NCBI GenBank assembly: GCA_001936135.1
Contig: CP012817.1
Span: 868,001-932,000 of the forward strand
Direction of reading: 5' to 3'
Length of the DNA stretch: 64,000 bases
Source: Saccharomycopsis fibuligera x Saccharomycopsis cf. fibuligera
Lineage: Eukaryota; Ascomycota; Saccharomycetes; Ascoideales; Saccharomycopsidaceae
Part shown: positions 1 through 10,314 of the stretch, in pieces
How the letters are laid out: every line of letters starts with the position of its first letter
How positions within the stretch are numbered: position 1 is the stretch's first letter
The notes under the pieces: model-generated
What the model was told of the DNA's origin: nothing
What the model saw: only the letters and a program-made list of their open reading frames with translations
Databases searched by the model: none
Program-made: the position numbers and the translations under genes

Positions 1-647
1 TATTGTTTAACTCCATATGTTTCTAATATAACTAAATAGTGATAAATATATAACAATATAGGGTTGAGCTGTATATAAATAATAATCAAACTAAATAAAA
101 CACATTTTAGCGTTGAGCTATTAGTTGTAAATATGCATATTGTGGAACCAAACAAAGGATGATAAAGGTAAAAAATATTACGTATCTGTGTCTCAATTAT
201 TGATATAGAACTCAAGGTTCGTCAATATCTTAAATCTTTCAAAAATAGCTGTCCGCGAAAAACCAACATTATTGCAATACTCAAACTTTTAAAAGTTTCA
301 CCTTTTGTTTTAAAATAGGAATGCCCTACAAAACTACTTCAGATTCTTTTAGTAGGTAATTCTGAGTGGTTAGATGGGTATCTCAGATTCCTTTTATTCC
401 GCCCACCACTATATACACAAGTTAAAATGAACACATCGCCGACCTTTATACAAAACCTTTGTTAACAACTCAGGTGTCACTTATTTTACACATACAAGGT
501 TGTTGTATTAACTGTATATAAATGATAGAAAATAGAATCTTATAAACTTATTTATACAGCATATACGCTTATCTCGACGGTTGTGAACCCAGACATATCT
601 GGGAGAAGAAGAGACTATAGGAAATATTCAAAATATTGGTCAAGGAT
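1..647. other. AT-rich flank upstream of tRNA-Trp, no gene seen
   Basis: No open frame of useful length, and no protein motif, is visible on either strand. The stretch is AT-rich. Sequence just upstream of tRNA genes is a favoured insertion site of yeast retrotransposons, but I could not find a pair of TG...CA LTR ends or a target-site duplication, so no element is called. Confidence 0.5.
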
Positions 648-732
648 GATGTGGTGGCTCAATGGTAGAGCTTTCGACTCCAGTTAGTACCGTGCCATCG
701 AAGGGTTGCAGGTTCAATTCCTGTCCATGTCA
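648..732 (+). tRNA. tRNA-Trp (anticodon CCA) with a 13-nt intron
   Basis: The segment folds as a tRNA closely resembling yeast tRNA-Trp. The acceptor stem pairs GATGTGG with CCATGTC (two G-U pairs), with discriminator A at 732. The D arm contains GGCTCAATGGTAGAGC. The anticodon stem TTCGA/TCGAA encloses the loop CTCCAG...A with anticodon CCA, and the T arm is CAGGTTCAATTCCTG. Removing 13 nt (TTAGTACCGTGCC) between positions 37 and 38 leaves a 72-nt mature body; this is the canonical site for tRNA introns and for the intron of yeast tRNA-Trp. A T-rich run (from 733) fits as a pol III terminator. Decodes UGG. Confidence 0.95.
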
Positions 733-1526
733 TTTCCTTTCTTTTTTGTTGTTTTTCACCTTTTTTTTTCCTGTTTTTATATATATTCGCAAATTAATCC
801 AAATTTATATTGCTTTGGAAACAGGTGCGCTTGCTTGGTACCAACACACTGGCAACGACCGGTACTGGGCGACGCTATATGCGTGTTTTCCCAACATTTT
901 TGCTACTTTTGATAAGTCTCTATTTTCACAAATATATAATTTTTCGATCTACTGTTGATACCTGTATATATAGATGTTCGGAGTTTGACGTGACATTAAC
1001 AATAAATTATTAAACTGGGCATAGTTGGTTTTTCCGAGATTTTCAGCCTAATTTATTTTAGCGCCCTTTTTCAAAGCACTGGCTTTTCGACCCTCAGTCT
1101 CTGGAGCTAGCTTAGCTATTCTGCACCGGGAACTCCGACAAAATCCCGAAATAAAAAATTGCATGATATTAGTAAGTCTTGTTCTTATTTTTTTTTATTT
1201 TTATTAAATTTTTTGACCGATACAGAATATAGGGTGTGGGTTATATTATTCCAAAGCCATACCTTATAATCCTTAGCAATTGATTGGGTCGTTTGGAATA
1301 TTTTTAATGGCAAAGTGAAAACTGTGAAGTTAGGGTAGTTGATACTTTGGAGTAATGAAGTATAAGACGAGGAGTGACTGCTACACAACTAGTTTAATTA
1401 AAAAAAAGACATCACGATTTAATATGAAGTATTTATACGAGAAATAAATAGAAACATACTTGCAACTGGACTGCAATAAAAATTAGACAAATATCAACTT
1501 GTACAACACTACTTATGAAAAATTGC
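733..1526. other. Intergenic region between tRNA-Trp and the 3' end of GND1
   Basis: AT-rich, with a T-rich tract after the tRNA and short unconvincing open frames on both strands. The part nearest 1526 should hold the GND1 3' UTR and its polyadenylation signals (minus strand). No RNA gene or protein-coding exon recognised. Confidence 0.5.
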
Positions 1527-3339
1527 TTAAGCAGAGTAAGTAGAAGCAGACACATTACCACCTTTACCGGTCCAGTTGATGTGAATATCTTGACCTTCTG
1601 GCAAATGTTCAGAAGCGTGTTCTGGCAAAACTCTGAAAGTGTGAGCACCAAAGTAATCTCTTTGAGCTTGGATCAAGTTAGCTGGCACTTTAGCGGATCT
1701 GTAACCATCGTAGAAAGACAAAGCAGTAGCGAAAGCTGGAGATGGGATACCGTAAGTGTTAGCCAAAGCTAAGGTTTTTCTCCAACCGGATTGAGCCTTA
1801 GTGATGGCATTCTTGAAGAAATCGTTAAACAACAAGTTTTCCAAGTCTGGGTTTTCTCTGTAAGCGTTGGTGATATCAGCCAAGAAAACAGATCTGATGA
1901 TACATCCACCTCTCCACATCAAAGCGATAGCTGGGTTGTTCAATTTCCAACCGTATTCTTTAGCAGCTTCTCTAATCAACATGAAGCCTTGAGCGTAAGA
2001 AATAATCTTCGAGGCGTACAAAGCTTGTTCTAAGTCATCAATGAAAGCTTGCTTGTCCTTGATAAGATCCTTTGGAATTTCTGGGCCTGGCAAAATCTTG
2101 CTAGCCTTAGTTCTTTCATCTTTAACAGCAGACAAACATCTGGCAAAGACAGCTTCACCAATCAAAGTGACTGGCATACCCAAGTCCAAGGCATTGATAG
2201 CGGTCCATTTACCAGTACCTTTTTGACCAGCAGAATCCTTGATTTTTTCAACCAATGGAGTACCATCAGTGTCATTGTATTTCAAAATGTCTCTGGTGAT
2301 TTCAATCAAGAAGGAGTCAAGGACACCCTTGTTCCATTTTTCGAAAACGTCACCAATTTCCTTATCGGTGAATCCACCAAGTCTCTTCATGATATCATAA
2401 GCTTCAGCAATCAATTGCATGTCACCATATTCAATACCATTGTGGACCATCTTGACAAAGTGACCGGCACCTTCTGGACCGACCCAGTCACAACATGGTT
2501 CACCGTTAGATTTAGCGGAAACAGATTGAAAGATTTCCTTAATGTATGGCCAAGCTTCCTCGTTACCACCTGGCATCAAAGATGGACCATATCTGGCACC
2601 TTCCTCACCACCAGAGACACCAGAACCGACGAATCTGATACCTTTAGCGGCCAAATCTTTAGTTCTTCTGTTAGAATCTGGGAAGTGAGAGTTACCACCA
2701 TCAATGATGATATCTCCTTGATCCAAGTGAGGAAGCAAAGATTCAATGAAGGCGTCGACGGCTGGACCGGCTTTGACCAACAAGATGATTCTTCTTGGTT
2801 TCTTCAATTTAGAAATGAATTCTTCAATGGAGTGAGCACCAATGACATTGTCGTTGCCCTTAGCTTCGTTTTCCAAGAAATGGTCAACTTTGGCAACAGT
2901 TCTGTTGTAAGCAATAACTTTGAAACCATGGTCAGCAATGTTAAGGATCAAGTTTTGACCCATAACAGCGAGACCAATAAGACCGACATCACCGCTGACG
3001 CTGAGTTAGTAGTTGCTCCGAGGTAAAAAAAAAAAAAAAAAAAAAAAATAGTGGTAAGAGACAATGATAATAATAATGATTACCAATGAAGGAGATCTAT
3101 TGCTCAAACAGAAATTGCAAACTCAATTAAGCGCTATTGTTATTAAACACAGTCGGATATAGTATTACTAAGGGGAATACAGAGCACAAGCAGTGGGATC
3201 CAGAGTGTAGCAATTGATTAGCGCTCAACAGAAGATGCAATACAGGGTGTGGCAAATAGGCGCAAAGTCGATAGAAATTCAAAGTCGAACTCATAATTGA
3301 ATATTAAAACTGATACCAAACATACACTGGTTGAGACAT
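1527..3339 (-). CDS. GND1: 6-phosphogluconate dehydrogenase, decarboxylating (spliced)
   Basis: Oxidises 6-phosphogluconate to ribulose-5-phosphate and CO2 with production of NADPH, the third step of the oxidative pentose phosphate pathway, in the cytosol. Exon 1 is 3326-3339 (ATG, residues MSQP plus 2 nt), followed by donor GTATGT (3325-3320). Exon 2 is 2994-1527. The intron of about 331 nt ends with the branch point TACTAAC (3011-3005) and CAG. The joined protein of 493 residues begins MSQPVGDVGLIGLAVMGQN and matches the usual family length. The NADP fingerprint GLIGLAVMGQN lies at residues 9-19, the segment IIIDGGNS around 100-107 and the catalytic Lys in HFVKMVHNGIEYGD near residue 186. 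A second acceptor 6 nt upstream (exon 2 from 3000) would also stay in frame and add two residues. The uninterrupted frame alone would start at an internal Met and lose the NADP-binding N terminus. Confidence 0.95.
3025..3048. repeat. Poly(A) run of 24 within the GND1 intron (poly-U in the transcript)
   Basis: An uninterrupted A run on the plus strand is a U tract in the GND1 pre-mRNA, ending about 14 nt upstream of the branch point. Such tracts are length-variable and can also assist splicing. Confidence 0.9.
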
Positions 3340-5730
3340 TATTGTGTGTTAATCGAGGGAATTGAGAATTGCAAGCAAAAATTATGATTGTAGCAACAAA
3401 AGAGTGAACAAGCACAATTAAAGGATATCGACAAGCAAGAAGAAGAGAAGAAGAAAAGAGAGAAAGAAAGAAAAACAGGAAGGCAAAATAGCTATTTTCT
3501 CAGGTAGAAAAAGACCGCAGCAGCAAGGAACCTTCTGGTTTTAAATCCATTGAGTCGCTCGCTCAGTAACCGCTCCTAAGCGCTGAGCGAGGGAGTGTGA
3601 GAGTGAATGTGCGAGTACCGACAGCAGCGACGGCGCCCGAGGGTCTGGGAGCACTGTGCTGGGGCGAGCACTTAGAAATCAAAAGGCTCTGCACAGCGCT
3701 GCGCAGTGTATAGCAGCAGCCCGCAGACATGGACATCGGGACGTCTAGATACAGCAACACTGGGCACACAAAAGGCGGGTTACGACATACACGCACAATG
3801 TTGTGCGGTGGACGCTGCAGAACACCACCTGAGCCAGAGATCCAAGGGACATGACACTGCATAGCGGGAGACTGCTGGTCTTCCTGCAATCCTCAGGACC
3901 AGGGGTGTGCCAGAGCAAGAGCGACAACTCTCTCTTCAAAAACAGACGCGGCAAGCGAGCGGTGATGCATTGCTGATATAACGATGGTGGTATATCGTCC
4001 ATGAATTTACGACAATAGGATAAGTGTTTTGGTTAACAATAACATTATTTTCAATACGAATGTGGATATTACTGCCGTTATGGTGCTTAGGATTAACATT
4101 GAAACCAATTGATATCATGGAGTTAAAGGTTTGAACAATCACACGGAATCCGCTCGATTCCCGCACACCCCGCGGTGCCCTTGGGCGGCTATCGGACACA
4201 CCATAATGGTCTACACCAGGCCTGTTTCGCAACCTCGACCCTGCTTATTAACTTGTGAGCCCCATAGAGGGCAGGTCTATACTCTTCCGCTATAGCCGCT
4301 TATTAATCGCTACGGGGTCCAGTGTTGGTGCTTACCAATAAAAACTGTATCATTTATGGATCTCACATACTGGGCATTTACCAACCGTTCCGCGATGCCA
4401 TATATGGCGTCGAGCGCCCAGTCTCGGAAAAACATCTATGCTTTGCACCCCCTGTGGCTCTTGAACTCGGCAATAAGAATTATAAATAATCGCTCTGCGA
4501 AACAAACATGTTTAAGCAATTGCACTTAGCATGTAATACTGCAGTACTGCAGTGATGCTGGATACCAGAACTTCTAAATATTCTTGCTCAAAGTTCCGGA
4601 TAAATTATCGAGTATTTGAAATAGTATACCTTTAAAGAGAGCGTGTGCTATATGCAAGTCTCAGGCCCCATTTACTGCAATTTGTCAGCTTATTGTATGT
4701 TGTAATATTCATTTCCAAGCTTGTTTCGGTTGACTCAAGTGCCTAAAATGCCGAACAGCAGAGCCACCAAGTTATTTTTGTGCTACTTACTCCCACAGGA
4801 ATATTGATATACTATTGTATATGATCTTGTGCTTTTTTTAACGACTACATTATTGATCTTCGTTGTTCGCAATTTTTTTTCTCCTGCACGACAAGATATT
4901 ACGTAAGACAATAAAACGATAACAGCGTATCTAGATAACAAAAAAAAATGAGCTAAGTTTCGAAATATATAATGAGTAATGTGTAGTGTAATTTTGTAGC
5001 TTGTAAAAAGATAAAGTAATATATGTTAATTCAATTCAAAAAGATGGAGAAAACGATAAAACGATAAAAACAAAAACATGACATGACATGACGTATGCAG
5101 GTTGGCTAGTTGATCGAAGGAAAATAACAACAGGAAACAGGTCAAAACGTAGATCAGAAAACAATAGAAAAGAAAAAACTGAAATAAAGAAAATTTGAAA
5201 AAAATTAAGAGGCGGAAAATGACCGGAAGCAAGTAATATCAATTGAATAATCGCGAATAGCTAATGGCGAGTAGTAGAAAGTAACAGCAGTGGGAAAGAT
5301 AAAAAGGCGGAAACGTTCAAAAAAAAACAAAAAAACAATAATAACAGCAAAAGAGCAATATAAAATATAAGGTTACCTTTTTAATCAGCGTTTGCTATGT
5401 GATAGGTGTAGTACTTTAGTGTAGTTAGGTGTTGACTTTCAAAATAATCAAACAAATAAAAAAAGATAAAAAAAGTATGGACAGATCAATGGATGGTGAC
5501 TCTCTATAGTCTGTTATTATTCTGGTGGTACGTGTAATTTTTCATAATCTTCCTTCTAATGGTAAAAGTAAGAGACAACGACAATGAAAAAATGGAAATC
5601 TCAACAGAATTAAACACAAAAAACAGATTAGTTAAGTACAAGAGATATGAAACAAGCAAATAAAACAAATCAACCACTTCGTTTTACCTTGAATTAAAAA
5701 CAACAATAACAACAAACAATTTCCATTACC
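3340..5730. other. 2.4-kb gene-free region between GND1 and the Hal4-type kinase
   Basis: Promoter and 5' UTR of GND1 at the left (purine-rich 3430-3480), then a noticeably GC-rich stretch at about 3540-3990 with many GCGC-containing words including CTAAGCGC at 3576-3583. A hairpin-rich segment follows at about 4145-4450 (separate entry), then an AT-rich stretch to the 3' end of the kinase gene at 5731. The open frames of 65-108 codons here have no recognisable similarity and overlap one another on both frames, so I do not call them genes. Confidence 0.5.
4145..4450. other. Hairpin-rich GC-rich segment, possible non-coding RNA (unassigned)
   Basis: Several short inverted repeats cluster here. 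GGAATC (4145-4150) pairs with GATTCC (4156-4161). TTGGT (4325-4329) pairs with ACCAA (4334-4338). ACTGGGC (4369-4375) pairs with GCCCAGT (4416-4422) and encloses a near-perfect 18-bp palindrome, GATGCCATATATGGCGTC (4394-4411). A structured RNA transcribed from either strand is one explanation; a relic repeat or a promoter with palindromic protein sites is another. I compared it mentally with yeast SRP, RNase P, RNase MRP, U1-U6, U3 and 5S RNAs and found no convincing match. Strand and ends are not determined. Confidence 0.25.
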
Positions 5731-8700
5731 TCATTTTTTAACTTTTTTCTTTTCTAAATATGCAATATGTGCCTCGCTCTGGTCAACCTGAGTGTGTACA
5801 TGATGAGCCCCGCAATATAACCTCTTATCGCTAGTCACTGGATCTTCGATATCATCCTCGTAACATTCGTCAATTTGATCCAACCATTCATCTTCAAATA
5901 CTTCTTCAATAGTACAGCGGCATGCCGGAGCCAAGTTGACCATTTTACTGATGAGGGGTCTGGCGTAGCTTGGAAGGGCATTTAGTAGTCTGCCTTCACC
6001 AGAGATCGATTTCGTTTCTGGCTTTTTAGCACTGCTATTGCCACTGCCAGTGGCAGTGGCGGTGGCGGTGGCATTGACGTTTTGAGTTTGATTTTGGTTT
6101 GGTAATGGTAAGGGTTTATTGTAATTCGGAGTATTGGCACTGGTATTGACATTTTTGGAAGATGATGTTTCTGGGGTAGTTGGCGGAGTCTCTTTACTGT
6201 CGCTATTACTAGCTTGAGCGGTATCACTCTTTTTGTGGTCATTTAAAGTCAATGAGTCGATGTCTGGATACTGCCTATGTGAATGATTGTTATTGTGCTG
6301 GTGTGCTTGATGATGGTTGTGATGATTGTTGTGATGCTGATTACGCTTATGCGGATGTCCGTGATGCAGCTTATTGAAAGACACCTCATCATCAGAATTA
6401 ATAGTCTCCAACTTTGTAGACCTCGAAGACCCAGAGTTTGTATTTTTAATTTCAAGACTATTGCTCAACAACGACCCAGCAGAAGATGGAGCCTGTGGCA
6501 CTGGTGGCTCCCTCGTCTTTTTCAACATTGTGTTAAGCGAAGTAGTGCCGTCTCCTCTGGTTGCAAACAATTTGAAACTTTGATCGCTCAACTTTGGCAC
6601 TTTCCACGGAAATTTCCTCAACGTCATACACGAGTAAATAATTGCGGCTGACCAAATGTCCACTGGTCTAGGATCATATTTTTGGAAAACTACCACTTCA
6701 GGAGCCAAATATGGGTCAGAGCCAACAATACCTCCAGCTTCAACAATCTTACTACTGAATGGATATGCAAAGACCACAGATGATCCAAAATCAATAATTT
6801 TGACAATGCCCTTGTCAGTAATACAGCAATTATCCAACTTCAAGTCACGATGTGCAAGTCCCATTGAATGTAAGTATCTAACCCCTTTTAAAATTTGCTT
6901 GAAGCAACAATCCACTTCCCTCGAGGTCATCTTCCCACTCATCACGATGGCAAATAGGTCGAATTCGCAATACTCCATGACTTGGTAAATCTTATCGTTT
7001 TCATAACAAATTTCAATCGTTTCGATAATGTTTGTGTTTTTCAACGTAGATCCAATGCAGTACTCAGATGTGATTTTCTTAGTGTAGTCTTTCTTGGTCT
7101 CATTGGCAAATCTGGCTCTAAATTCTTTCACGGCAAATACTTTCTTGTCGTAAACTCTTTTAACAATTCGGACAGAACCTCCAGCTCCGGCACCCAAGCT
7201 GTCACTCATCTTATTGTATCTTTTGCTGAATGGTAACGTTTGTTGTTCTTGATTTAGGGCACTGTTGGTGGTTAAGGAGGATGCTGGATTTGTGTAAATG
7301 TTTGTCGCATTCTTTTGGCTATTTTCTTTTGGAATATTGATGGTAGTGCTTATTGGCGAATTGTTGTTGTTACTATTATTACTGTTATTATTGTTATTAT
7401 TATTGTTACCATAACTGCTGCTGTAACTATTATTATTGCTGTTGTAGTTGTTATTATTGTTCAAATTTTTCGAATTGATGGAAATAGCATCCGAAGCAGC
7501 GGTATTTTTTCTGGAAGATGTATTTTTACGAGTGAAAAATTTCTTCAAGTCATGCTTTGAAGAACGATATTTTAAAGATCTGGTTGATTCTACTGATGAA
7601 GGGGCATTTCCTCCTCCTCCGTTTCCAGAGAAGGGCGGACCATATTCTTGTGGACTTGGTGGCGGGAATTGTGGTTCAGCACTGGGAGTATGAATACTGT
7701 TTCCTGCTGAGGAGATTACTCCACTCCCAGAATCATTATAGCCATTGCAGTTGCTATTATTATTGTTAATTGCGATACCACCGCTAGGAGTACTATTGCT
7801 GTTATTATACGTAGCTGCACTATTCATATTACTAAGAGAGTATGAGGAGTTTTTTCTAGACTTGTTGAAAAAATTAGTTAATGATGCCATTGAAGAAGTT
7901 CTAGAAAGGGAAGTTCCGGCCGCGGATGGCTTATCCAAATTGACAAATGACGGAGAATTATGAATTGAGTTCAATTTTGATTTGGTGACGATGAACCGCT
8001 GATCTATTTCGACATTGGACAAGTCGGATATCTTAGGAGACAAGATGTGGTTAGTGTCAATCAAGCTTCCGTTGGCTGGGAAACTAAAGCCTTGAGCCTC
8101 GTATGTCGAATATGTTGGACTGGTAGTTGATTGAGACTTTTGGCCACTGTAAGGAGCAGAATATGGGATAGAAGTAGATAATGGAGAGTAGGATAGCATG
8201 TTTGTATCATCTGATGATGATGCATTACGTGGCTTGGTGCTGTAGATTGGAGTTCCAGCAGCAGAAGAGCTGATTTTTCTACCAACTCGGCCATTATATG
8301 GGATGAATGTGATTGTAGTGGTGCTGCTGCTGAGTGATGAAGAAGAGTGTGTGTTGGATGTGTCCCCAGCAAAGTTACTAGTTTTGATATTTGTTGGTCT
8401 GCTAGATGCTTTATCGTTGCTGTTACTGGTGATGGTGGCGTTGTTATGGTCAAACGGGTTTACATCATTTTCACCGTCCTCGGCACTGGGATTGATGCCG
8501 TTTCTGAAATGTGGGTCATTATCAAAAAGGGGGGAAGTGGGAAGTGGATGATGTTGGTGAATGCTATTAAAGTTATTCTGAGATTTGTTATCTCTATCCC
8601 TACTGTCTAGTCTCGGGGAAAAATAGAGACCATCAGTATCAGCACTGGCAAGACTTGACGGTGATCTTAGACCAGAATTATTATGTCCGCCGTTTCTGTT

Positions 8701-8991
8701 AGTGCTGATTTGCCGGTGAATAATCCTGCTATCTAAGCTGCCGTTGTCTTTGAAAGCACTGTTGACGCTGTTGTTGCTATCATTTTGATTTTTGCGGTTA
8801 GCCTCCACATCATTCAAAGTGTAGCTGTAGTTCAAGTTTGACTTTGCCTTTGAAGAGTTGTTGGATGTAGATATTGGAGAAGGGGACACTCCATTGTTGA
8901 GAGTCGGGGACAGCGGGCCGTTTCCTTGTATCAACCTCGTCAAAGACGAAGTGGAACGACTTTCAGTTTGATCTTGAGCTTGGCTATCCAT
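5731..8991 (-). CDS. SAT4: Serine/threonine protein kinase of the Hal4/Sat4-Hal5 family
   Basis: 1086 residues. The N-terminal ~590 residues are Ser/Asn-rich and low in complexity. The kinase domain then begins with GAGAGGSVR (glycine loop), AVKEF (catalytic Lys near residue 620), [18 protein letters not shown] (catalytic loop near 714), DFGSS (near 734) and the family-typical [12 protein letters not shown]. As in Saccharomyces Sat4, the C-lobe is split: after [10 protein letters not shown] comes an insert of about 170 residues rich in His/Asn/Ser, and the lobe resumes at [13 protein letters not shown]. The family regulates potassium uptake (Trk1/Trk2) and the stability of nutrient permeases at the plasma membrane. 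The assignment to SAT4 rather than another member of the HAL group rests on motif resemblance only. A paralogue lies at 21515-23590. Confidence 0.85.
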   Translation of the reverse strand: MDSQAQDQTESRSTSSLTRLIQGNGPLSPTLNNGVSPSPISTSNNSSKAKSNLNYSYTLNDVEANRKNQNDSNNSVNSAFKDNGSLDSRIIHRQISTNRNGGHNNSGLRSPSSLASADTDGLYFSPRLDSRDRDNKSQNNFNSIHQHHPLPTSPLFDNDPHFRNGINPSAEDGENDVNPFDHNNATITSNSNDKASSRPTNIKTSNFAGDTSNTHSSSSLSSSTTTITFIPYNGRVGRKISSSAAGTPIYSTKPRNASSSDDTNMLSYSPLSTSIPYSAPYSGQKSQSTTSPTYSTYEAQGFSFPANGSLIDTNHILSPKISDLSNVEIDQRFIVTKSKLNSIHNSPSFVNLDKPSAAGTSLSRTSSMASLTNFFNKSRKNSSYSLSNMNSAATYNNSNSTPSGGIAINNNNSNCNGYNDSGSGVISSAGNSIHTPSAEPQFPPPSPQEYGPPFSGNGGGGNAPSSVESTRSLKYRSSKHDLKKFFTRKNTSSRKNTAASDAISINSKNLNNNNNYNSNNNSYSSSYGNNNNNNNNSNNSNNNNSPISTTINIPKENSQKNATNIYTNPASSLTTNSALNQEQQTLPFSKRYNKMSDSLGAGAGGSVRIVKRVYDKKVFAVKEFRARFANETKKDYTKKITSEYCIGSTLKNTNIIETIEICYENDKIYQVMEYCEFDLFAIVMSGKMTSREVDCCFKQILKGVRYLHSMGLAHRDLKLDNCCITDKGIVKIIDFGSSVVFAYPFSSKIVEAGGIVGSDPYLAPEVVVFQKYDPRPVDIWSAAIIYSCMTLRKFPWKVPKLSDQSFKLFATRGDGTTSLNTMLKKTREPPVPQAPSSAGSLLSNSLEIKNTNSGSSRSTKLETINSDDEVSFNKLHHGHPHKRNQHHNNHHNHHQAHQHNNNHSHRQYPDIDSLTLNDHKKSDTAQASNSDSKETPPTTPETSSSKNVNTSANTPNYNKPLPLPNQNQTQNVNATATATATGSGNSSAKKPETKSISGEGRLLNALPSYARPLISKMVNLAPACRCTIEEVFEDEWLDQIDECYEDDIEDPVTSDKRLYCGAHHVHTQVDQSEAHIAYLEKKKVKK

Positions 8992-9173
8992 ATTGAACAG
9001 TAAGACGGAGTAGCTAATTCGGATGCTGATGCTGCCAAGTGTTCAAGTGTTTGATTGATGCTGCTGGTAATGATGACGGTAATGGTGATGGTGATGGCGA
9101 TGGCGATAACGATAGCGATGGTGGTGTTGTTGATGTGTTAACAAGCAAGAATAAAAAAAAAGTTTATGATAAG

Positions 9174-9202
9174 AAAAAAAAAAAAAAAAAGAAAAAAAAA
9201 AG
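9174..9202. repeat. Interrupted poly(A) tract
   Basis: About 17 A, one G, then about 10 A on the plus strand, in the kinase/VPH1 intergenic region. Probably a nucleosome-excluding promoter element and a mutable microsatellite. Confidence 0.8.
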
Positions 9203-10068
9203 GAAAGAATGCGTCAAGACAGGCTCGTCGTAATACCAATAGGAGCAATCGTTAGAGTGAGCAACACTCGAGGCAAAAGGGAGAAGGGAAATGGAGCTAA
9301 AAGACAATGGGCAGGAGAGAAAGTAGCTGGTGGTTGAAGCTAAGCTGAAAAAGCAGGGCAAGATGAATGATAATAAGAGTACAGAGTGTGGAGCAATGGA
9401 AGAGTGAGATGTTTTTGGTGATTGTGGGAGACAAACAAAGAAAGGAAAACGCGATCTTGTTACCGGAGTATCGAAGTATCGAAGTATCTGTGGATGGGCG
9501 CCAAGTGAAAAGTGTATCTAAAAAACAGTATGCTGTAGCGTGTAAACGATTTCTCTGGATAGTAAGAATCGGAGGAACTCGAGTGTTCATGCATTGCTGA
9601 CTGATTATCTGATTACACTCTGTGTGCGAGACTGAAACTGTGAGACTGTGCGATGCCGTACTCCTCCACTAGCCACTGCCAACAACCGCCACAGCTGCTA
9701 ACTATTGAGCAGAGAGAAGACATGTGCCGCCGGAACCGCCCTGCGGTGGGCGCATGCACTGCTGCAGTACCACATGCCGGAACTGTCCTACAGAAGCGCT
9801 GCTTCTCGCTAGATCCGTCCCTTCCGTTGAGGCTGGTGACTGCCTGCGGCTGCGATGGGGACATTACCGGAATAGCAGATAAGCGTGATACAGACACTGA
9901 GGTGTTGCATATACGAGGGCAAGGCTCACATGACGGAAGATATGCATGATAGAGTATGTAGATGTATGTGTCATGTGGAAGATAGCCGGGCAACCCCAGA
10001 GCCTGCCCAAAGCGGCAACAGCAGCAAGAAATTCGAGATTGAGCCAGTCAATTGAGTGTGAGGCCGCA

Positions 10069-10076
10069 CTAAGCGC
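10069..10076 (+). promoter_or_regulatory. Copy of the recurrent intergenic octamer CTAAGCGC
   Basis: Exact match about 240 bp upstream of VPH1, continuing as CTAAGCGCCAGCTAG. One of seven exact copies I found by eye in the window, all between genes. Binding factor unknown. Confidence 0.35.
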
Positions 10077-10314
10077 CAGCTAGAGGCAAACTACCAAGAA
10101 AAATAAAAAAAAGAGAGAGCAAAAGCTGGAATTGCACCAGCCAAACTTACACAAGTACCACAAGAAGCGCCATTGCCGGTGGTAGTGTTTCTCTTCATAT
10201 TTCCTCTTGCTTTCATCCTCTTTAGGCCCCACATTTTATTCTTTGCTTTTAATAACTTTCTGCTCCTTGTTTTGCTAGCCTGTTCTTATTAGATTTCTCT
10301 TTGCTAGCTCGACC

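Larger units (their letters stand above)
8992..10314. other. Divergent promoter region between the Hal4-type kinase and VPH1
   Basis: Holds GAT/GGT-type short repeats at about 9061-9125, an A-rich tract at 9174-9202, a moderately GC-rich stretch (about 9640-9850) and the octamer CTAAGCGC at 10069-10076. Overlapping open frames of 64-126 codons occur on both strands but have no recognisable motif. Confidence 0.5.

Noticed and set aside
2049-3026. 325-codon plus-strand open frame opposite GND1
   Set aside because: It is the antisense shadow of a highly conserved, codon-biased gene; the translation has no motif and ends exactly where the GND1 exon does.
4328-4340. CTTACCAA resembling the 5' end of U1 snRNA
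   Set aside because: The key ACTTACC core is altered (GCTTACC) and no other U1 feature follows; the word is one arm of a small hairpin.
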